Position numbers and translations under genes: made by a program. Below are positions 7,747 through 15,916 of a stretch of 64,000 nucleotides of DNA, piece after piece. Position 1 is the stretch's first letter; the number at the start of each line of letters is the position of its first letter. The stretch covers positions 62,001 through 126,000 of the forward strand of contig NZ_JBITLV010000001.1 in assembly GCF_044465595.1 (NCBI RefSeq). The letters run 5' to 3'. This stretch comes from Spongisporangium articulatum. GTDB taxonomy: Bacteria > Actinomycetota > Actinomycetes > Actinomycetales > Kineosporiaceae. The notes beneath the pieces were generated by a model. The model was not told the DNA's origin. It ran no database searches and saw only the letters and a list, made by a program, of their open reading frames with translations.

Positions 7747-9569
7747 CTGGCCACCGCCTTCCACACGCTGTACCGGTACGTCGTCCCGCCCTTGTTCGTG
7801 GCCAGGGCCTGGCAGCGCAGCTTCTTCTTCGCGTCGGCCTTGGCAGGCCGGTAGCTGCTCTTCGTCGAGACCTGGGTGGCCCCGACGTACCAGGCGTACG
7901 ACCGCGTCTCGGCCCCCGAGAAGCTCGCCGAGCAGGTCAGCTTCGATCCCACCTCGACCGTCCCCTTGATCGTGGCCGAACTCGACTTGGGCAGCGGCGG
8001 AATCGGTTTGGCGACGACGAAGACCACCTCCGGGGACGTGGAGGTCGTGTAACGCTCCGGGCTGCTCGGTGTGAAGACGGCCGAGAGGTAGTAGAGACCG
8101 AACGGCAGCGTGCCGGTCTTCAGGGTGGCCCTGCCGTTGCTGGTGGTGACCGCCGAGCCGATGGTGGCGAAGGTGCCGTTCTGCTCGTTCTGGAACTGGA
8201 GCTTCCCCGCGACGGGCGGGGTGACGGTGGCCGAGAGGGTCACGGCGGCACCGAGATCGACGCGATCGGCCGGATTCGTGCTGACCACCGTCGCGGTCTG
8301 GATCTGAGACGTGGCCGGGTCGGTGCTCTGGAAGTTGGTGGCGTCGGTGAACCAGATGCTGCCGGTGAACCGTCCCAGGCTGTCCGACGTCGTGTCGTCG
8401 ATGCAGTCCAGCGCGATGTCGTACCGCCCGGCGAGGACGGTCAGCCCGTTGGACGCCGCGAGGTTCGAGAAGGTGTCGGAGACCTCGACGACGAAGTCCT
8501 TCGTGGTCGACAGGTTGTTCGCCGACGACTGGACGAACAGGACGCCGACGGACCAGCCACCCGGACCCACGACGGTGCCCGTGTAGGAGGTCGTGCCCGT
8601 CGGGCAACCCAGGTCGGTTCGCCCCGCGGCGCTGACGGTGCGGGCCCGCAGCGGATCGATCGCGGTCCCGGTGGCCGGTTGGAGGACCAGGCCGCCGAGC
8701 GCCGCCGGCCCACCCGTGGCCGCCGTCACCGTGTAGGCGACGGCGCCGGAGGTGGACGCGCTGAAGGCCGCAGTCGACGTGGGGGCGAAGCTCGCGGTCA
8801 ACGAATGGCTGCCCACCCCCAGGCCCACCGTGGTGATCGAGGCCTGGCCACCGGCCACCGCGGCCTGGCCGATGGCCGAGTTGGTCGCGGAGTCGCGGAA
8901 GGTCACCGTGCCCGCCGCGGTCGCCGGGGTGACCGTCGCCGTCAGGGTCACCGCCGCGCCGATGGCGGCCGAGGCTGACGGGCTGACCCCCAGACTCGTG
9001 GCCGTGGCCGTGGCCGCCCCGGTGGTCGGCGTCGGGCCGGTGGTGGGCTGCGCCGAGGGGGCGGTGGTCTGGTACACCGACGCCGAGGTGAACCGCAACG
9101 ACCCCGAGAACGTCCCGTGGTCGTCCGACGCCTCGTCCGTGCACCGCACCGCGATCGTGTACTTGCCCACCAGCACGGTCAGACCGTTGGCCGCCGCGAT
9201 GTTCGAGAACGTGTCCGACAGATCGACGGTGAAGTCCTTCGTGTTCGACACCCCCACGGCCGTGGCGGAGATCGCCGGCACACCGGCAGCCCAACCGCCC
9301 GGCCCCGTGATCGTCCCGTCGACCACACCCGAACCGACCGGGCACCCCTTCGAGGCCCCCGACGACACCGTCGTCAACGTGATCGGGCTGATGGCCTGAC
9401 CCGTCTCCGGGCTGATCGTCAACGACCCCAGACTGGTGGCCGCCCGCACCGGCGCGGCCACCAGCCCGGTGATCGCCGCGCCCACGAGGGCGAGCACGAC
9501 GACCACCGGCACCCAGCGGGTGGGCGGCACGGGGCGCGACCAGGTCGGTCGCGGGATGCGCCAGGTCAT
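7743..9569 (-). CDS. Secreted surface protein: two cysteine-pair modules alternating with Big-type Ig repeats
   Basis: Protein of 608 residues with an N-terminal signal sequence (hydrophobic about 19-40). Order of parts: a module at about 46-167 (cysteines 76 and 143), an Ig-like bacterial repeat at about 185-283, a second copy of the module at about 291-416 (cysteines 322 and 389), a second Ig repeat at about 425-525, and a small C-terminal domain with its own cysteine pair. There is no LPXTG signal or C-terminal membrane anchor. The same module occurs in three other proteins of this cluster. The ATG overlaps the upstream gene by ATGA and the stop overlaps the sortase-like gene. Probable role: extracellular structural or adhesive protein. 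Confidence 0.8.
   Translation of the reverse strand: MTWRIPRPTWSRPVPPTRWVPVVVVLALVGAAITGLVAAPVRAATSLGSLTISPETGQAISPITLTTVSSGASKGCPVGSGVVDGTITGPGGWAAGVPAISATAVGVSNTKDFTVDLSDTFSNIAAANGLTVLVGKYTIAVRCTDEASDDHGTFSGSLRFTSASVYQTTAPSAQPTTGPTPTTGAATATATSLGVSPSASAAIGAAVTLTATVTPATAAGTVTFRDSATNSAIGQAAVAGGQASITTVGLGVGSHSLTASFAPTSTAAFSASTSGAVAYTVTAATGGPAALGGLVLQPATGTAIDPLRARTVSAAGRTDLGCPTGTTSYTGTVVGPGGWSVGVLFVQSSANNLSTTKDFVVEVSDTFSNLAASNGLTVLAGRYDIALDCIDDTTSDSLGRFTGSIWFTDATNFQSTDPATSQIQTATVVSTNPADRVDLGAAVTLSATVTPPVAGKLQFQNEQNGTFATIGSAVTTSNGRATLKTGTLPFGLYYLSAVFTPSSPERYTTSTSPEVVFVVAKPIPPLPKSSSATIKGTVEVGSKLTCSASFSGAETRSYAWYVGATQVSTKSSYRPAKADAKKKLRCQALATNKGGTTYRYSVWKAVAR
9106..9436. repeat. About 330-bp direct repeat, copy in the 608-residue protein gene
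   Basis: This segment matches 11763-12093 with an offset of 2657 bases. The inner part (about 9248-9425) looks identical base for base, including third codon positions. It encodes the cysteine-pair module of two adjacent surface-protein genes. Identity at silent sites indicates recent duplication or gene conversion. Confidence 0.85.
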
Positions 9570-12217
9570 CCGCGACCACCGTCGACCGCGACGCCGTTGG
9601 AGACCGAGGGCTGGTAGGCCTTGGGGTCGGCCGGAGCGAAGACCGCGCCGCCCAGGTGCTTACCCGGGCTGACCGCCGTCCAGAAGAGGGCGTACCCCTT
9701 GTAGACCTTCACCGGCCCACCCACCGGGACGGTCCGGCCGTCACGGGTGTCGGTGAACTGGACGGCGCCGGCGGCCTGGTACGGCTGGACCTCGGCAACC
9801 AGGATGGCCACGTTGCCCAGGATCGGCACCCGCACGACGGAGAGCTTGACCGCCGTCGGCTTGGCCTGGGGGGTGGTGGCCGGGTTCACCTGGTAGGCCA
9901 GCGCCGCCGAGGTCGACCCGAGGTACGCCTTGGGGTCGGCCGGGCTGAACACCGCGGTCAGGGAGTGCGCCCCGGCGGCGGCGAAAGTCGCCTCCAGAGT
10001 GGCTTTCCCACCGGTCACGGTCGCGGTTCCGAGCGGAGCCGTGGTGCCGGACAGGGCGTCGAGGAACTGCACTGAACCGGTCGCCGCGGGGGCGACGGTG
10101 GCGGTCAGCGCGACCTTCGTCCCGACCGCGATCGGCCCCGCGGGCGCACCCGTGAGCGTGGTCGTGGTCCTGACCGGGTCGGTGCTCGGCGCGGTGACCG
10201 TGTACGCCAGCGGCGCGGCGGTCGAGGCCTGGTAGGCCGTCGCGTCGGCCGGGGCGAAGCTCGCACCGATCGAGTAGGCGCCGGCGGTCAGCGTGGAGAT
10301 GCTCACCGTCGCCTGGCCGCCGGTCACCGCGACCGGCGAGCCGATCGGCGAGGACGTGCCCCCGGACGGCGTGCGGGTGAAGGTCACCGTGCCGGCGGCG
10401 GCCGGGGCGACCGTCGCGGTGAAGGCCACCGAGGAGCCCGCGGGCGCCGACGTGGCGGGCGAGGCACTGAGCGTCAGCGTGGTCACCACCGGGCCGGCCT
10501 TGGGGCTGACCGTGTAGGTGACGGTGCTGGACGTCGAGGTGGCGTAGGCCGCGTCGGTCGGCGTGAAGACCGCCTTCAGCGGGTGGGCCCCGGCGGCGAG
10601 CGACGTGCTGTTCAGCACGGCCTGGCCGGCGGTGACCACCACCGCCGAGCCGAGAGTGTCGCTGCCGTCGAGGAACTGGACCGTGCCGGTCGCGGTGGCC
10701 GGGGTGAGGGACGCGGTCAGCGCGACCGGGTCACCCACGCTCGAGCCACCCGCCGGCGTGACCGCCAGTCCGGTGCTGGTGCTGGTCGGCGGGTTCGGTG
10801 CCGCGGTCACGGTGTAGGCCAGCGCGGGGGACGTGGACGCCGCGTACGCGGTCGGGCTCGACGAGGTGAAGACGGCTTTCACCGAGTGCCCACCCGCCGC
10901 CAGCGCGGTCGTGGTGAGAGACGCCGTCCCGGCCGAGACGGCCGCCGGGGAGCCGAGGTTCGTCGTAGTGCCCCCGACGGTGTCGGTGAACTGCACCGAA
11001 CCTCCGGCCGCCGCCGGGGTGACCGAAGCGGTGAACGTGACCGGCTTCCCGGCCTGGACCGGCGACGCCGGGTCGGCGGCGATCGTCGTACTGGTGACCG
11101 TCGGCGGCTGCGGGGCGGTCGTGACGGAGTAGGCCAGGTCGGCCGAGGTCGAGGCCGTGTACTTGGTGGCGTCGGCCGACGTGAACGTGGCCTTCAGGGT
11201 GTGCGCGCCGGCGGCGAGCGTGGTCGTGCTGACGCTGGCCACCCCGCTCGAGACCGCCACGGGGGAGCCGATGTTCGTCGAGCCGTCGACGAACTGAACC
11301 GTGCCGGCGGCAGCGGCCGGGGCGATCGTCGCGGTCAGCGTGACCTTGGCCCCTGCCTCGGCCGAACCGGTCGGCGAGGCCGTCAACGTGGTGTTCGTGG
11401 TGGTCGCCGGGGCCGCCGTGACAGAGAGACTGACAGCGGTCGACGCCGAACCGGTGTAGGTGGCCGACAACGGCGTGAAGACGCCGGTCAAGGAGTGTGA
11501 ACCCTGGCCCAGCGCAGTCGTCTTGAGCGTCGCCTTCCCGGCGGAGACGGCGACCGCGGCACCCAGATTCGCGGTGCCGTCCTTGAACTGGACGGTGCCG
11601 GCGGCCGCCGCGGGGGCGACGGTCGCGGTCAGCGTGACCTCGGCACCGGCCTGCGCGCTGCCCGCCGGGGCGACGGCCACCGTGGTCGTCGTGGCGATCG
11701 GCGCCGGGGCGTCCGGGTCGGTGGTCTGGTAGTTCGTCGTTGACGTGAACCAGACCGGCGCGGAGAACGTCCCGTGGTCGTCCGACGCGTCGTCGGTGCA
11801 CCGCACCGAGATCGTGTACTTGCCCACCAGGACGGTCAGGCTGTTGGCCGCCGCGATGTTCGAGAACGTGTCCGACAGGTTGACCGTGAAGTCCTTCGTG
11901 TTCGACACCCCCACGGCCGTGGCGGAGATCGCCGGCACACCGGCAGCCCAACCGCCCGGCCCCGTGATCGTCCCGTCGACCACACCCGAACCGACCGGGC
12001 ACCCCTTCGAGGCCCCCGACGACACCGTCGTCAACGTGATCGGGCTGATGGCCTGACCCGTCTCCGGGCTGATCTTCAACGACCCCAGACTCACCGCGGC
12101 CTGCGCCTGTCCGCGGGCCACGACGGCCGACAGCAGGGCGGCGGTCAGGACCGCGACCACCATCAGGCCGGTTCGGCGCCGGGCGCGCCCGGCGCGGTAA
12201 GAATCCCTGGTGCTCAT
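9566..12217 (-). CDS. Secreted surface protein with seven Big-type Ig repeats
   Basis: Protein of 883 residues. A signal sequence (about 16-40) is followed by one cysteine-pair module (about 42-165; cysteines 73 and 140) and then seven Ig-like bacterial repeats of about 95-100 residues each (about 175-875), recognisable by recurring TLTATVAPA, GTVQFxDG and HSLTAVF strings. It contains no sortase signal, lipobox or C-terminal anchor, so attachment must be indirect. The signal peptide and module region is nearly identical at DNA level to that of the next gene (see repeat). ATGA overlaps link it to genes on both sides. Likely an extended stalk-like wall or adhesion protein. Confidence 0.82.
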   Translation of the reverse strand: MSTRDSYRAGRARRRTGLMVVAVLTAALLSAVVARGQAQAAVSLGSLKISPETGQAISPITLTTVSSGASKGCPVGSGVVDGTITGPGGWAAGVPAISATAVGVSNTKDFTVNLSDTFSNIAAANSLTVLVGKYTISVRCTDDASDDHGTFSAPVWFTSTTNYQTTDPDAPAPIATTTTVAVAPAGSAQAGAEVTLTATVAPAAAAGTVQFKDGTANLGAAVAVSAGKATLKTTALGQGSHSLTGVFTPLSATYTGSASTAVSLSVTAAPATTTNTTLTASPTGSAEAGAKVTLTATIAPAAAAGTVQFVDGSTNIGSPVAVSSGVASVSTTTLAAGAHTLKATFTSADATKYTASTSADLAYSVTTAPQPPTVTSTTIAADPASPVQAGKPVTFTASVTPAAAGGSVQFTDTVGGTTTNLGSPAAVSAGTASLTTTALAAGGHSVKAVFTSSSPTAYAASTSPALAYTVTAAPNPPTSTSTGLAVTPAGGSSVGDPVALTASLTPATATGTVQFLDGSDTLGSAVVVTAGQAVLNSTSLAAGAHPLKAVFTPTDAAYATSTSSTVTYTVSPKAGPVVTTLTLSASPATSAPAGSSVAFTATVAPAAAGTVTFTRTPSGGTSSPIGSPVAVTGGQATVSISTLTAGAYSIGASFAPADATAYQASTAAPLAYTVTAPSTDPVRTTTTLTGAPAGPIAVGTKVALTATVAPAATGSVQFLDALSGTTAPLGTATVTGGKATLEATFAAAGAHSLTAVFSPADPKAYLGSTSAALAYQVNPATTPQAKPTAVKLSVVRVPILGNVAILVAEVQPYQAAGAVQFTDTRDGRTVPVGGPVKVYKGYALFWTAVSPGKHLGGAVFAPADPKAYQPSVSNGVAVDGGRG
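11763..12093. repeat. About 330-bp direct repeat, copy in the 883-residue protein gene
   Basis: Second copy of the repeat at 9106-9436, in the same orientation. Recombination between the two copies would delete about 2.66 kb and fuse the two proteins in frame, leaving one signal peptide and module and removing the seven Ig repeats. Confidence 0.85.
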
Positions 12218-14166
12218 GCGCTTTCTCCCCTCGAGGTGGTCGCGGAAGCGACCGTGGCTTCGGACGTCTCATCGGTAGTGCTTGCGGCGTCGACCTTCTC
12301 GGCCCGCGCGGGGGGCGCCTGCGAGGTCGATCTCGGAGTCGGGGTGGTCTCCTCGTCCGCCCACTGGACCTTGGGCACCGGCCCACCCGTCGACGGCGTG
12401 ACCTGCCACCGGCGGGCGTAGGCCAGGGCGAGGCCACCCAGCAGGGCGGCGAAGATGATCACCAGGAAGAACGGCAGGATCGGGGTGCTCGTCGAGGCGA
12501 CCACGGGCCGGGCCTGGGGGACGGCGGACCGGCCGGCTCCCTGCGGCGCCACGGAACTGCCCGCTGAGGGGCCCGGGCCCTGCTTGAACTCGGGGAACGT
12601 CTGGGCCAGGAAGCCCATCGGGACGCCCTCGTTCGGGGGGACCTTCGGAGTGGGCGCGGTGAAGTGGGTCGCGTCCCCGAACGTGACGACGCCGGTGAAC
12701 TCCTTGAACACGTCCATCGCCTCGTCGACGCACTGCAACGAGAGCGTGTAGGGCCCGTCGAGCTTGATGCCGGCGGTCGAGGCGAAGGCGTTCAAGGTGT
12801 CACCCAGCGGGACCCCGAAGGCGCCGTTGTGCGAGATGGTTGCGGAGCTGTTCTGGATGACCACCTCGCCCTCCTTCGTGAAGCCCTTCCCACGGATCGT
12901 CCCGATGACGCTCGTGGCCTGCTTCGGGCAGGCCGCGTCCGCCACCGCGTACATCGGGGAGATGTCGAGCCCCTTGCCGGGGATGAACGTCAGAGCGCCG
13001 TGGTCCACCGCCTGGGCCGGTGCGGCGCCGAACAGCCCTCCGAGCGTGAGGATTCCGGCCACGAACAGGGCCGCGGGGACACGCGACGAGGAGGACGGCG
13101 ACAGGTCACCCCCTGGGCCGGCGGGCCCGGGGGCGCCCGGGGCGCCGGGGGTCGGGTTGCGCCGGGCGCGCCGGCGCAGCCGGAGGGCGACCCAGACGGC
13201 CAGCCCGATCAGGATCGCGACCAAGGGCCAGTAGACCGCCCCGAACCACGAACCGGCGTTGACCTGTGCGGTGGCCGGGTCGACGTTGCCGGTGACCGAG
13301 CGCGGGTCGATCGTGACGTGGGAGTTGACCAGGAAGGTCGGCAGCACGGTCTTGGCGGTGGCGGTGTACGAGTACGAGCCCCCGGGGAGGATTTCCGGTA
13401 CGGCCGGCAGGTTCCTCGCCTGGCGCGACGTGCCCAGCAGCGTGCTCACCCGCACCGATTGGTCGCCGATCAGCCGGACGTTCCCGTCGTTGCGCACGGT
13501 GTAGGTGACCCGGCCGCCGCCGACGCCGAACCCGAAGAACTTCTGCAGGTAGGACCCGTGAGGCTTCTCGAGCGTCAGATGGGGGCGCAGGTCTCCGGCG
13601 ACGCGGATGTAGAAGCGGGTGGCGACCCGGGAGTCGACGGTCACCGAGTTGCCCCGCGCGTCCTTGGTCTGAGTCTTCAGGGACGCGACGATGCCGCCGG
13701 CGTGGTCGCCCGGCTCGGCGTTCTTCGGGATCGTCACCGTGATGGGTGTGACCCACGAGGACCGGGCGGGGACGGTCACCTTGTTGCGGATCAGGCTGAC
13801 CCACGCGCCCACGTCGTCGGACTTCTGGTCGGGCTTCTTCAGGTCGAACGCACCGGTGGCGGTGTTGAAGGCGTCGGCGGCGTAGACCGAGAGCGTCACG
13901 GGCCGGTCGCTGATGTTCACGAACGACACGTGGTCGTAGAAGCGCGCACCCGGTTTGACGTCCCGGTAGGTGAAATTGGGCCGGGTGTCCGGTTTCTGGG
14001 GACCGGCGGGCTGCACGCCGAAGCTGCGGCGACCGTCGTCCGAGGCGGCCGAGGCGGGAGCCGCAGCGAGGGCGGCCGCGGGCGCGGCGAGGGCCGTGGC
14101 AGCGACCAGCGCGATGACCACCGACCTGAGGGCGGCCCGGCGAGGGCGGGGGGCGTGCTGCGACAT
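12214..14166 (-). CDS. WxL-interacting (DUF916-type) membrane protein fused to a cysteine-pair module
   Basis: Protein of 650 residues. After a signal sequence (about 12-42) comes a domain at about 47-165 resembling the DUF916 peptidoglycan-binding domain of WxL-interacting proteins: a conserved N-terminal strand, SFVNISDRPVTLSV, and later PGDHAGGIVASL. A beta-rich second domain runs to about 300, then a membrane segment (308-328) and a basic stretch. A second signal-like segment (364-386, ending APAQA) precedes a cysteine-pair module (388-503; cysteines 413 and 479), and a final membrane segment lies at 563-583. It looks like two secreted proteins joined in one frame. It is probably the membrane anchor for the WxL-like and Ig-repeat proteins. 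Confidence 0.72.
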   Translation of the reverse strand: MSQHAPRPRRAALRSVVIALVAATALAAPAAALAAAPASAASDDGRRSFGVQPAGPQKPDTRPNFTYRDVKPGARFYDHVSFVNISDRPVTLSVYAADAFNTATGAFDLKKPDQKSDDVGAWVSLIRNKVTVPARSSWVTPITVTIPKNAEPGDHAGGIVASLKTQTKDARGNSVTVDSRVATRFYIRVAGDLRPHLTLEKPHGSYLQKFFGFGVGGGRVTYTVRNDGNVRLIGDQSVRVSTLLGTSRQARNLPAVPEILPGGSYSYTATAKTVLPTFLVNSHVTIDPRSVTGNVDPATAQVNAGSWFGAVYWPLVAILIGLAVWVALRLRRRARRNPTPGAPGAPGPAGPGGDLSPSSSSRVPAALFVAGILTLGGLFGAAPAQAVDHGALTFIPGKGLDISPMYAVADAACPKQATSVIGTIRGKGFTKEGEVVIQNSSATISHNGAFGVPLGDTLNAFASTAGIKLDGPYTLSLQCVDEAMDVFKEFTGVVTFGDATHFTAPTPKVPPNEGVPMGFLAQTFPEFKQGPGPSAGSSVAPQGAGRSAVPQARPVVASTSTPILPFFLVIIFAALLGGLALAYARRWQVTPSTGGPVPKVQWADEETTPTPRSTSQAPPARAEKVDAASTTDETSEATVASATTSRGESA

Positions 14167-14209
14167 GTCCGTGTCCGTTCGGGTGCGTCCGTGCGGAAAG
14201 AGAGGGGGT

Positions 14210-14243
14210 GGGGCGGGGAGGCCGGCTCTGACCTCCCCGCCCC
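14210..14243 (-). terminator. GC-rich hairpin between the WxL-like and DUF916-type genes
   Basis: GGGGCGGGGAGG at 14210-14221 pairs perfectly with CCTCCCCGCCCC at 14232-14243 across a 10-base loop. In the direction of transcription it is followed by a pyrimidine-rich stretch rather than a pure T run. It may act as a partial terminator or as an mRNA stabiliser that sets the ratio between the WxL-like protein and the genes downstream. Confidence 0.6.
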
Positions 14244-14265
14244 GGTGACCTCAGATGCGGTCACC
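14244..14265 (-). repeat. Second inverted repeat beside the hairpin
   Basis: GGTGACC at 14244-14250 and GGTCACC at 14259-14265 form a 7-bp stem with an 8-base loop, directly next to the larger hairpin and 14 bases past the stop codon of the WxL-like gene. Together they make a two-hairpin intergenic structure. Confidence 0.5.
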
Positions 14266-14279
14266 TGCAGTCACTCTGA

Positions 14280-15827
14280 TCAGACAGCGGTCAGGGTGAG
14301 GACCGAGTTGTACTGACCCGGCTTGGTCGTGGTGGGAGCCTGCATGAGCAGACCCGCCGTGACCGTAGCCGTGCCGACGCTCGCGCCCGCGGGCGACGAG
14401 GCGAGGGACTTGGCCGTCTGCAGGCCGGCGGTGCTGGTGGCACCGACGGCGACGCCGGCGGCCGGAGCCGTGGCGGCGGCGGGGGTGACGGTCTGACCGG
14501 TGTTGGTGGTCAGGACCCGTGGCGTCCACCCGAGGTTGGCGCTGTTGATCTTGTCGCCGGCCGCATTGGAGAACTCACCGACGATGCCGTTGACGTTCCA
14601 GCCGAGGCTGCCGGCGCGGGTGTCGGTGACGGTCACCGTGTTGAGGTCCGTGGTGCCGGACGCCAGCAGGGTGTTGCTGGAGTTGAGGGCCAGCGTGCCG
14701 AGGTCGACCGTCTGGCCGCCCGCGGTGATGGTGAGCGTGCCCGCCGCGACCGCGACCGTGATGTTCTCGGTGGCCGTGGGCACGGTCGGAGCACCGACGA
14801 CGACGACCTCGTCGGCGGTGGTGCTCGACGGGTTGTAGGCCGACGGGTCGGACGGCACGAAGGACGCACTGTAGGTGTGCGTGGCCTGCGTGGCGCCCAC
14901 GATCGAGGCCGTGGCCTCACCCGTGGTGGTGTTGACGACGCCTGAACCCACGGTCGTCGACCCCTCCTTGAAGGTCACCGTGCCGGCCGCGGCCGGCGAG
15001 ACGACGGCCTTCAGGACGATGGTCTGACCGTAGGTCGGGCTCGCCGGGGTGGTGGCGCCGAACGCGATCGAGGTGTTCACCGCGGGGGTGATGATCGTGT
15101 ACGACGTCGGCGTGGCCGACGTGGCCGTGGTGTACCCGGCCGCGTCCGTCGGGGTGAAGACGGCCGTGAGCGAGTGCGACGGACCGGTCAGCGTGACGCC
15201 CGTCAGCGACGCCGCCGTGGCGTTCGCGGCGACCGCCACGGCGCTGCCGAGGTCGTTGCCGTTGTCCTTGAACTGGACCGAGCCGGCCGGGTTGCCGGAG
15301 AAGGCCACCGACACGTTGACCGGCGTGCCCACGTTCTGCGGGCTCGGCGGGGTGACGCTCACGTTGCCGATCGAGGTGGCCAGCTTGTTGAACAGGTAGT
15401 TGGCACCCGAACCGGACACCACGAACGAGCCGACGAACTGGCCCGTCGCGTCCGCGTTGCCGTCCTCACAGATGATCGTGAGGGTGTAGTTGCCGTCGGC
15501 CAGCGTGACGCCGTTCGCCTGGGCGAGGCCGGTCAGGTTGTCGGCCATGTTGATGGACGAGGTCATGCCCGACGTCGGGACGTCGGCCCCGATGGCGGGA
15601 ACGGCGTTCCAGCCGGCAGCGTCGATGACGCCGTAGCGGTTGGTGGAACCCGCCGGGCAGGCCGCGGTGGTCCGGACCGAGAACGGGGTCCCGGTGGAAC
15701 CCTGCACGGCCGGGCCGATGACGGAGCCGACAGTGGTGGCCGCCTGAGCGGTCCCCATGCCGACGGCCAGCGAGCCGACCAGTGCCACGGCGGCTACGGC
15801 GGCCGTGCGCTTCAGATCGATCTTCAT
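14280..15827 (-). CDS. WxL-like surface protein with cysteine-pair module and two Ig repeats
   Basis: Protein of 515 residues. A signal sequence ends near AQA at residue 29. A cysteine-pair module follows (about 33-146; cysteines 57 and 120), then two Ig-like repeats (about 155-248 and 250-345), and a C-terminal domain (about 355-515) resembling the WxL wall-binding domain of Firmicutes: DTRAGSLGWNVNG with W410, LGWTP with W434, and a final strand PGQYNSVLTLTAV. WxL domains bind peptidoglycan non-covalently. The ATG at 15827 has AGAAGGG upstream, and a 39-residue longer frame is unlikely. The next gene encodes its expected partner, a DUF916-type protein. The WxL assignment rests on motif pattern only. 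Confidence 0.7.
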   Translation of the reverse strand: MKIDLKRTAAVAAVALVGSLAVGMGTAQAATTVGSVIGPAVQGSTGTPFSVRTTAACPAGSTNRYGVIDAAGWNAVPAIGADVPTSGMTSSINMADNLTGLAQANGVTLADGNYTLTIICEDGNADATGQFVGSFVVSGSGANYLFNKLATSIGNVSVTPPSPQNVGTPVNVSVAFSGNPAGSVQFKDNGNDLGSAVAVAANATAASLTGVTLTGPSHSLTAVFTPTDAAGYTTATSATPTSYTIITPAVNTSIAFGATTPASPTYGQTIVLKAVVSPAAAGTVTFKEGSTTVGSGVVNTTTGEATASIVGATQATHTYSASFVPSDPSAYNPSSTTADEVVVVGAPTVPTATENITVAVAAGTLTITAGGQTVDLGTLALNSSNTLLASGTTDLNTVTVTDTRAGSLGWNVNGIVGEFSNAAGDKINSANLGWTPRVLTTNTGQTVTPAAATAPAAGVAVGATSTAGLQTAKSLASSPAGASVGTATVTAGLLMQAPTTTKPGQYNSVLTLTAV

Positions 15828-15916
15828 GATCGTTCGAAACCCTTCTGGGGTCGAGTGAATGACTCGGTGAGTGAGTGGGTTGCGTGCACAGACGAGCGGA
15901 ATGTCCCGGCTCACCG

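Noticed and set aside
6823..9579. Minus-strand frame of 918 codons covering two genes
   Set aside because: The frame runs out of phase through the 608-residue protein gene before entering the sortase-like gene. The real start of the latter is the GTG at 7746 that overlaps the upstream stop.
9566..12217. Regularly spaced repeats as a possible CRISPR array
   Set aside because: The repeats are about 290 bases long, diverged, in frame and encode Ig-like domains; there are no short identical repeats with unique spacers and no cas genes.
7743..15827. LPXTG-type sortase substrates among the surface proteins
   Set aside because: I looked for an LPXTG-like motif, hydrophobic segment and positive tail at each C-terminus. 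The WxL-like and the two Ig-repeat proteins have none, in line with the cysteine-less sortase-like protein.
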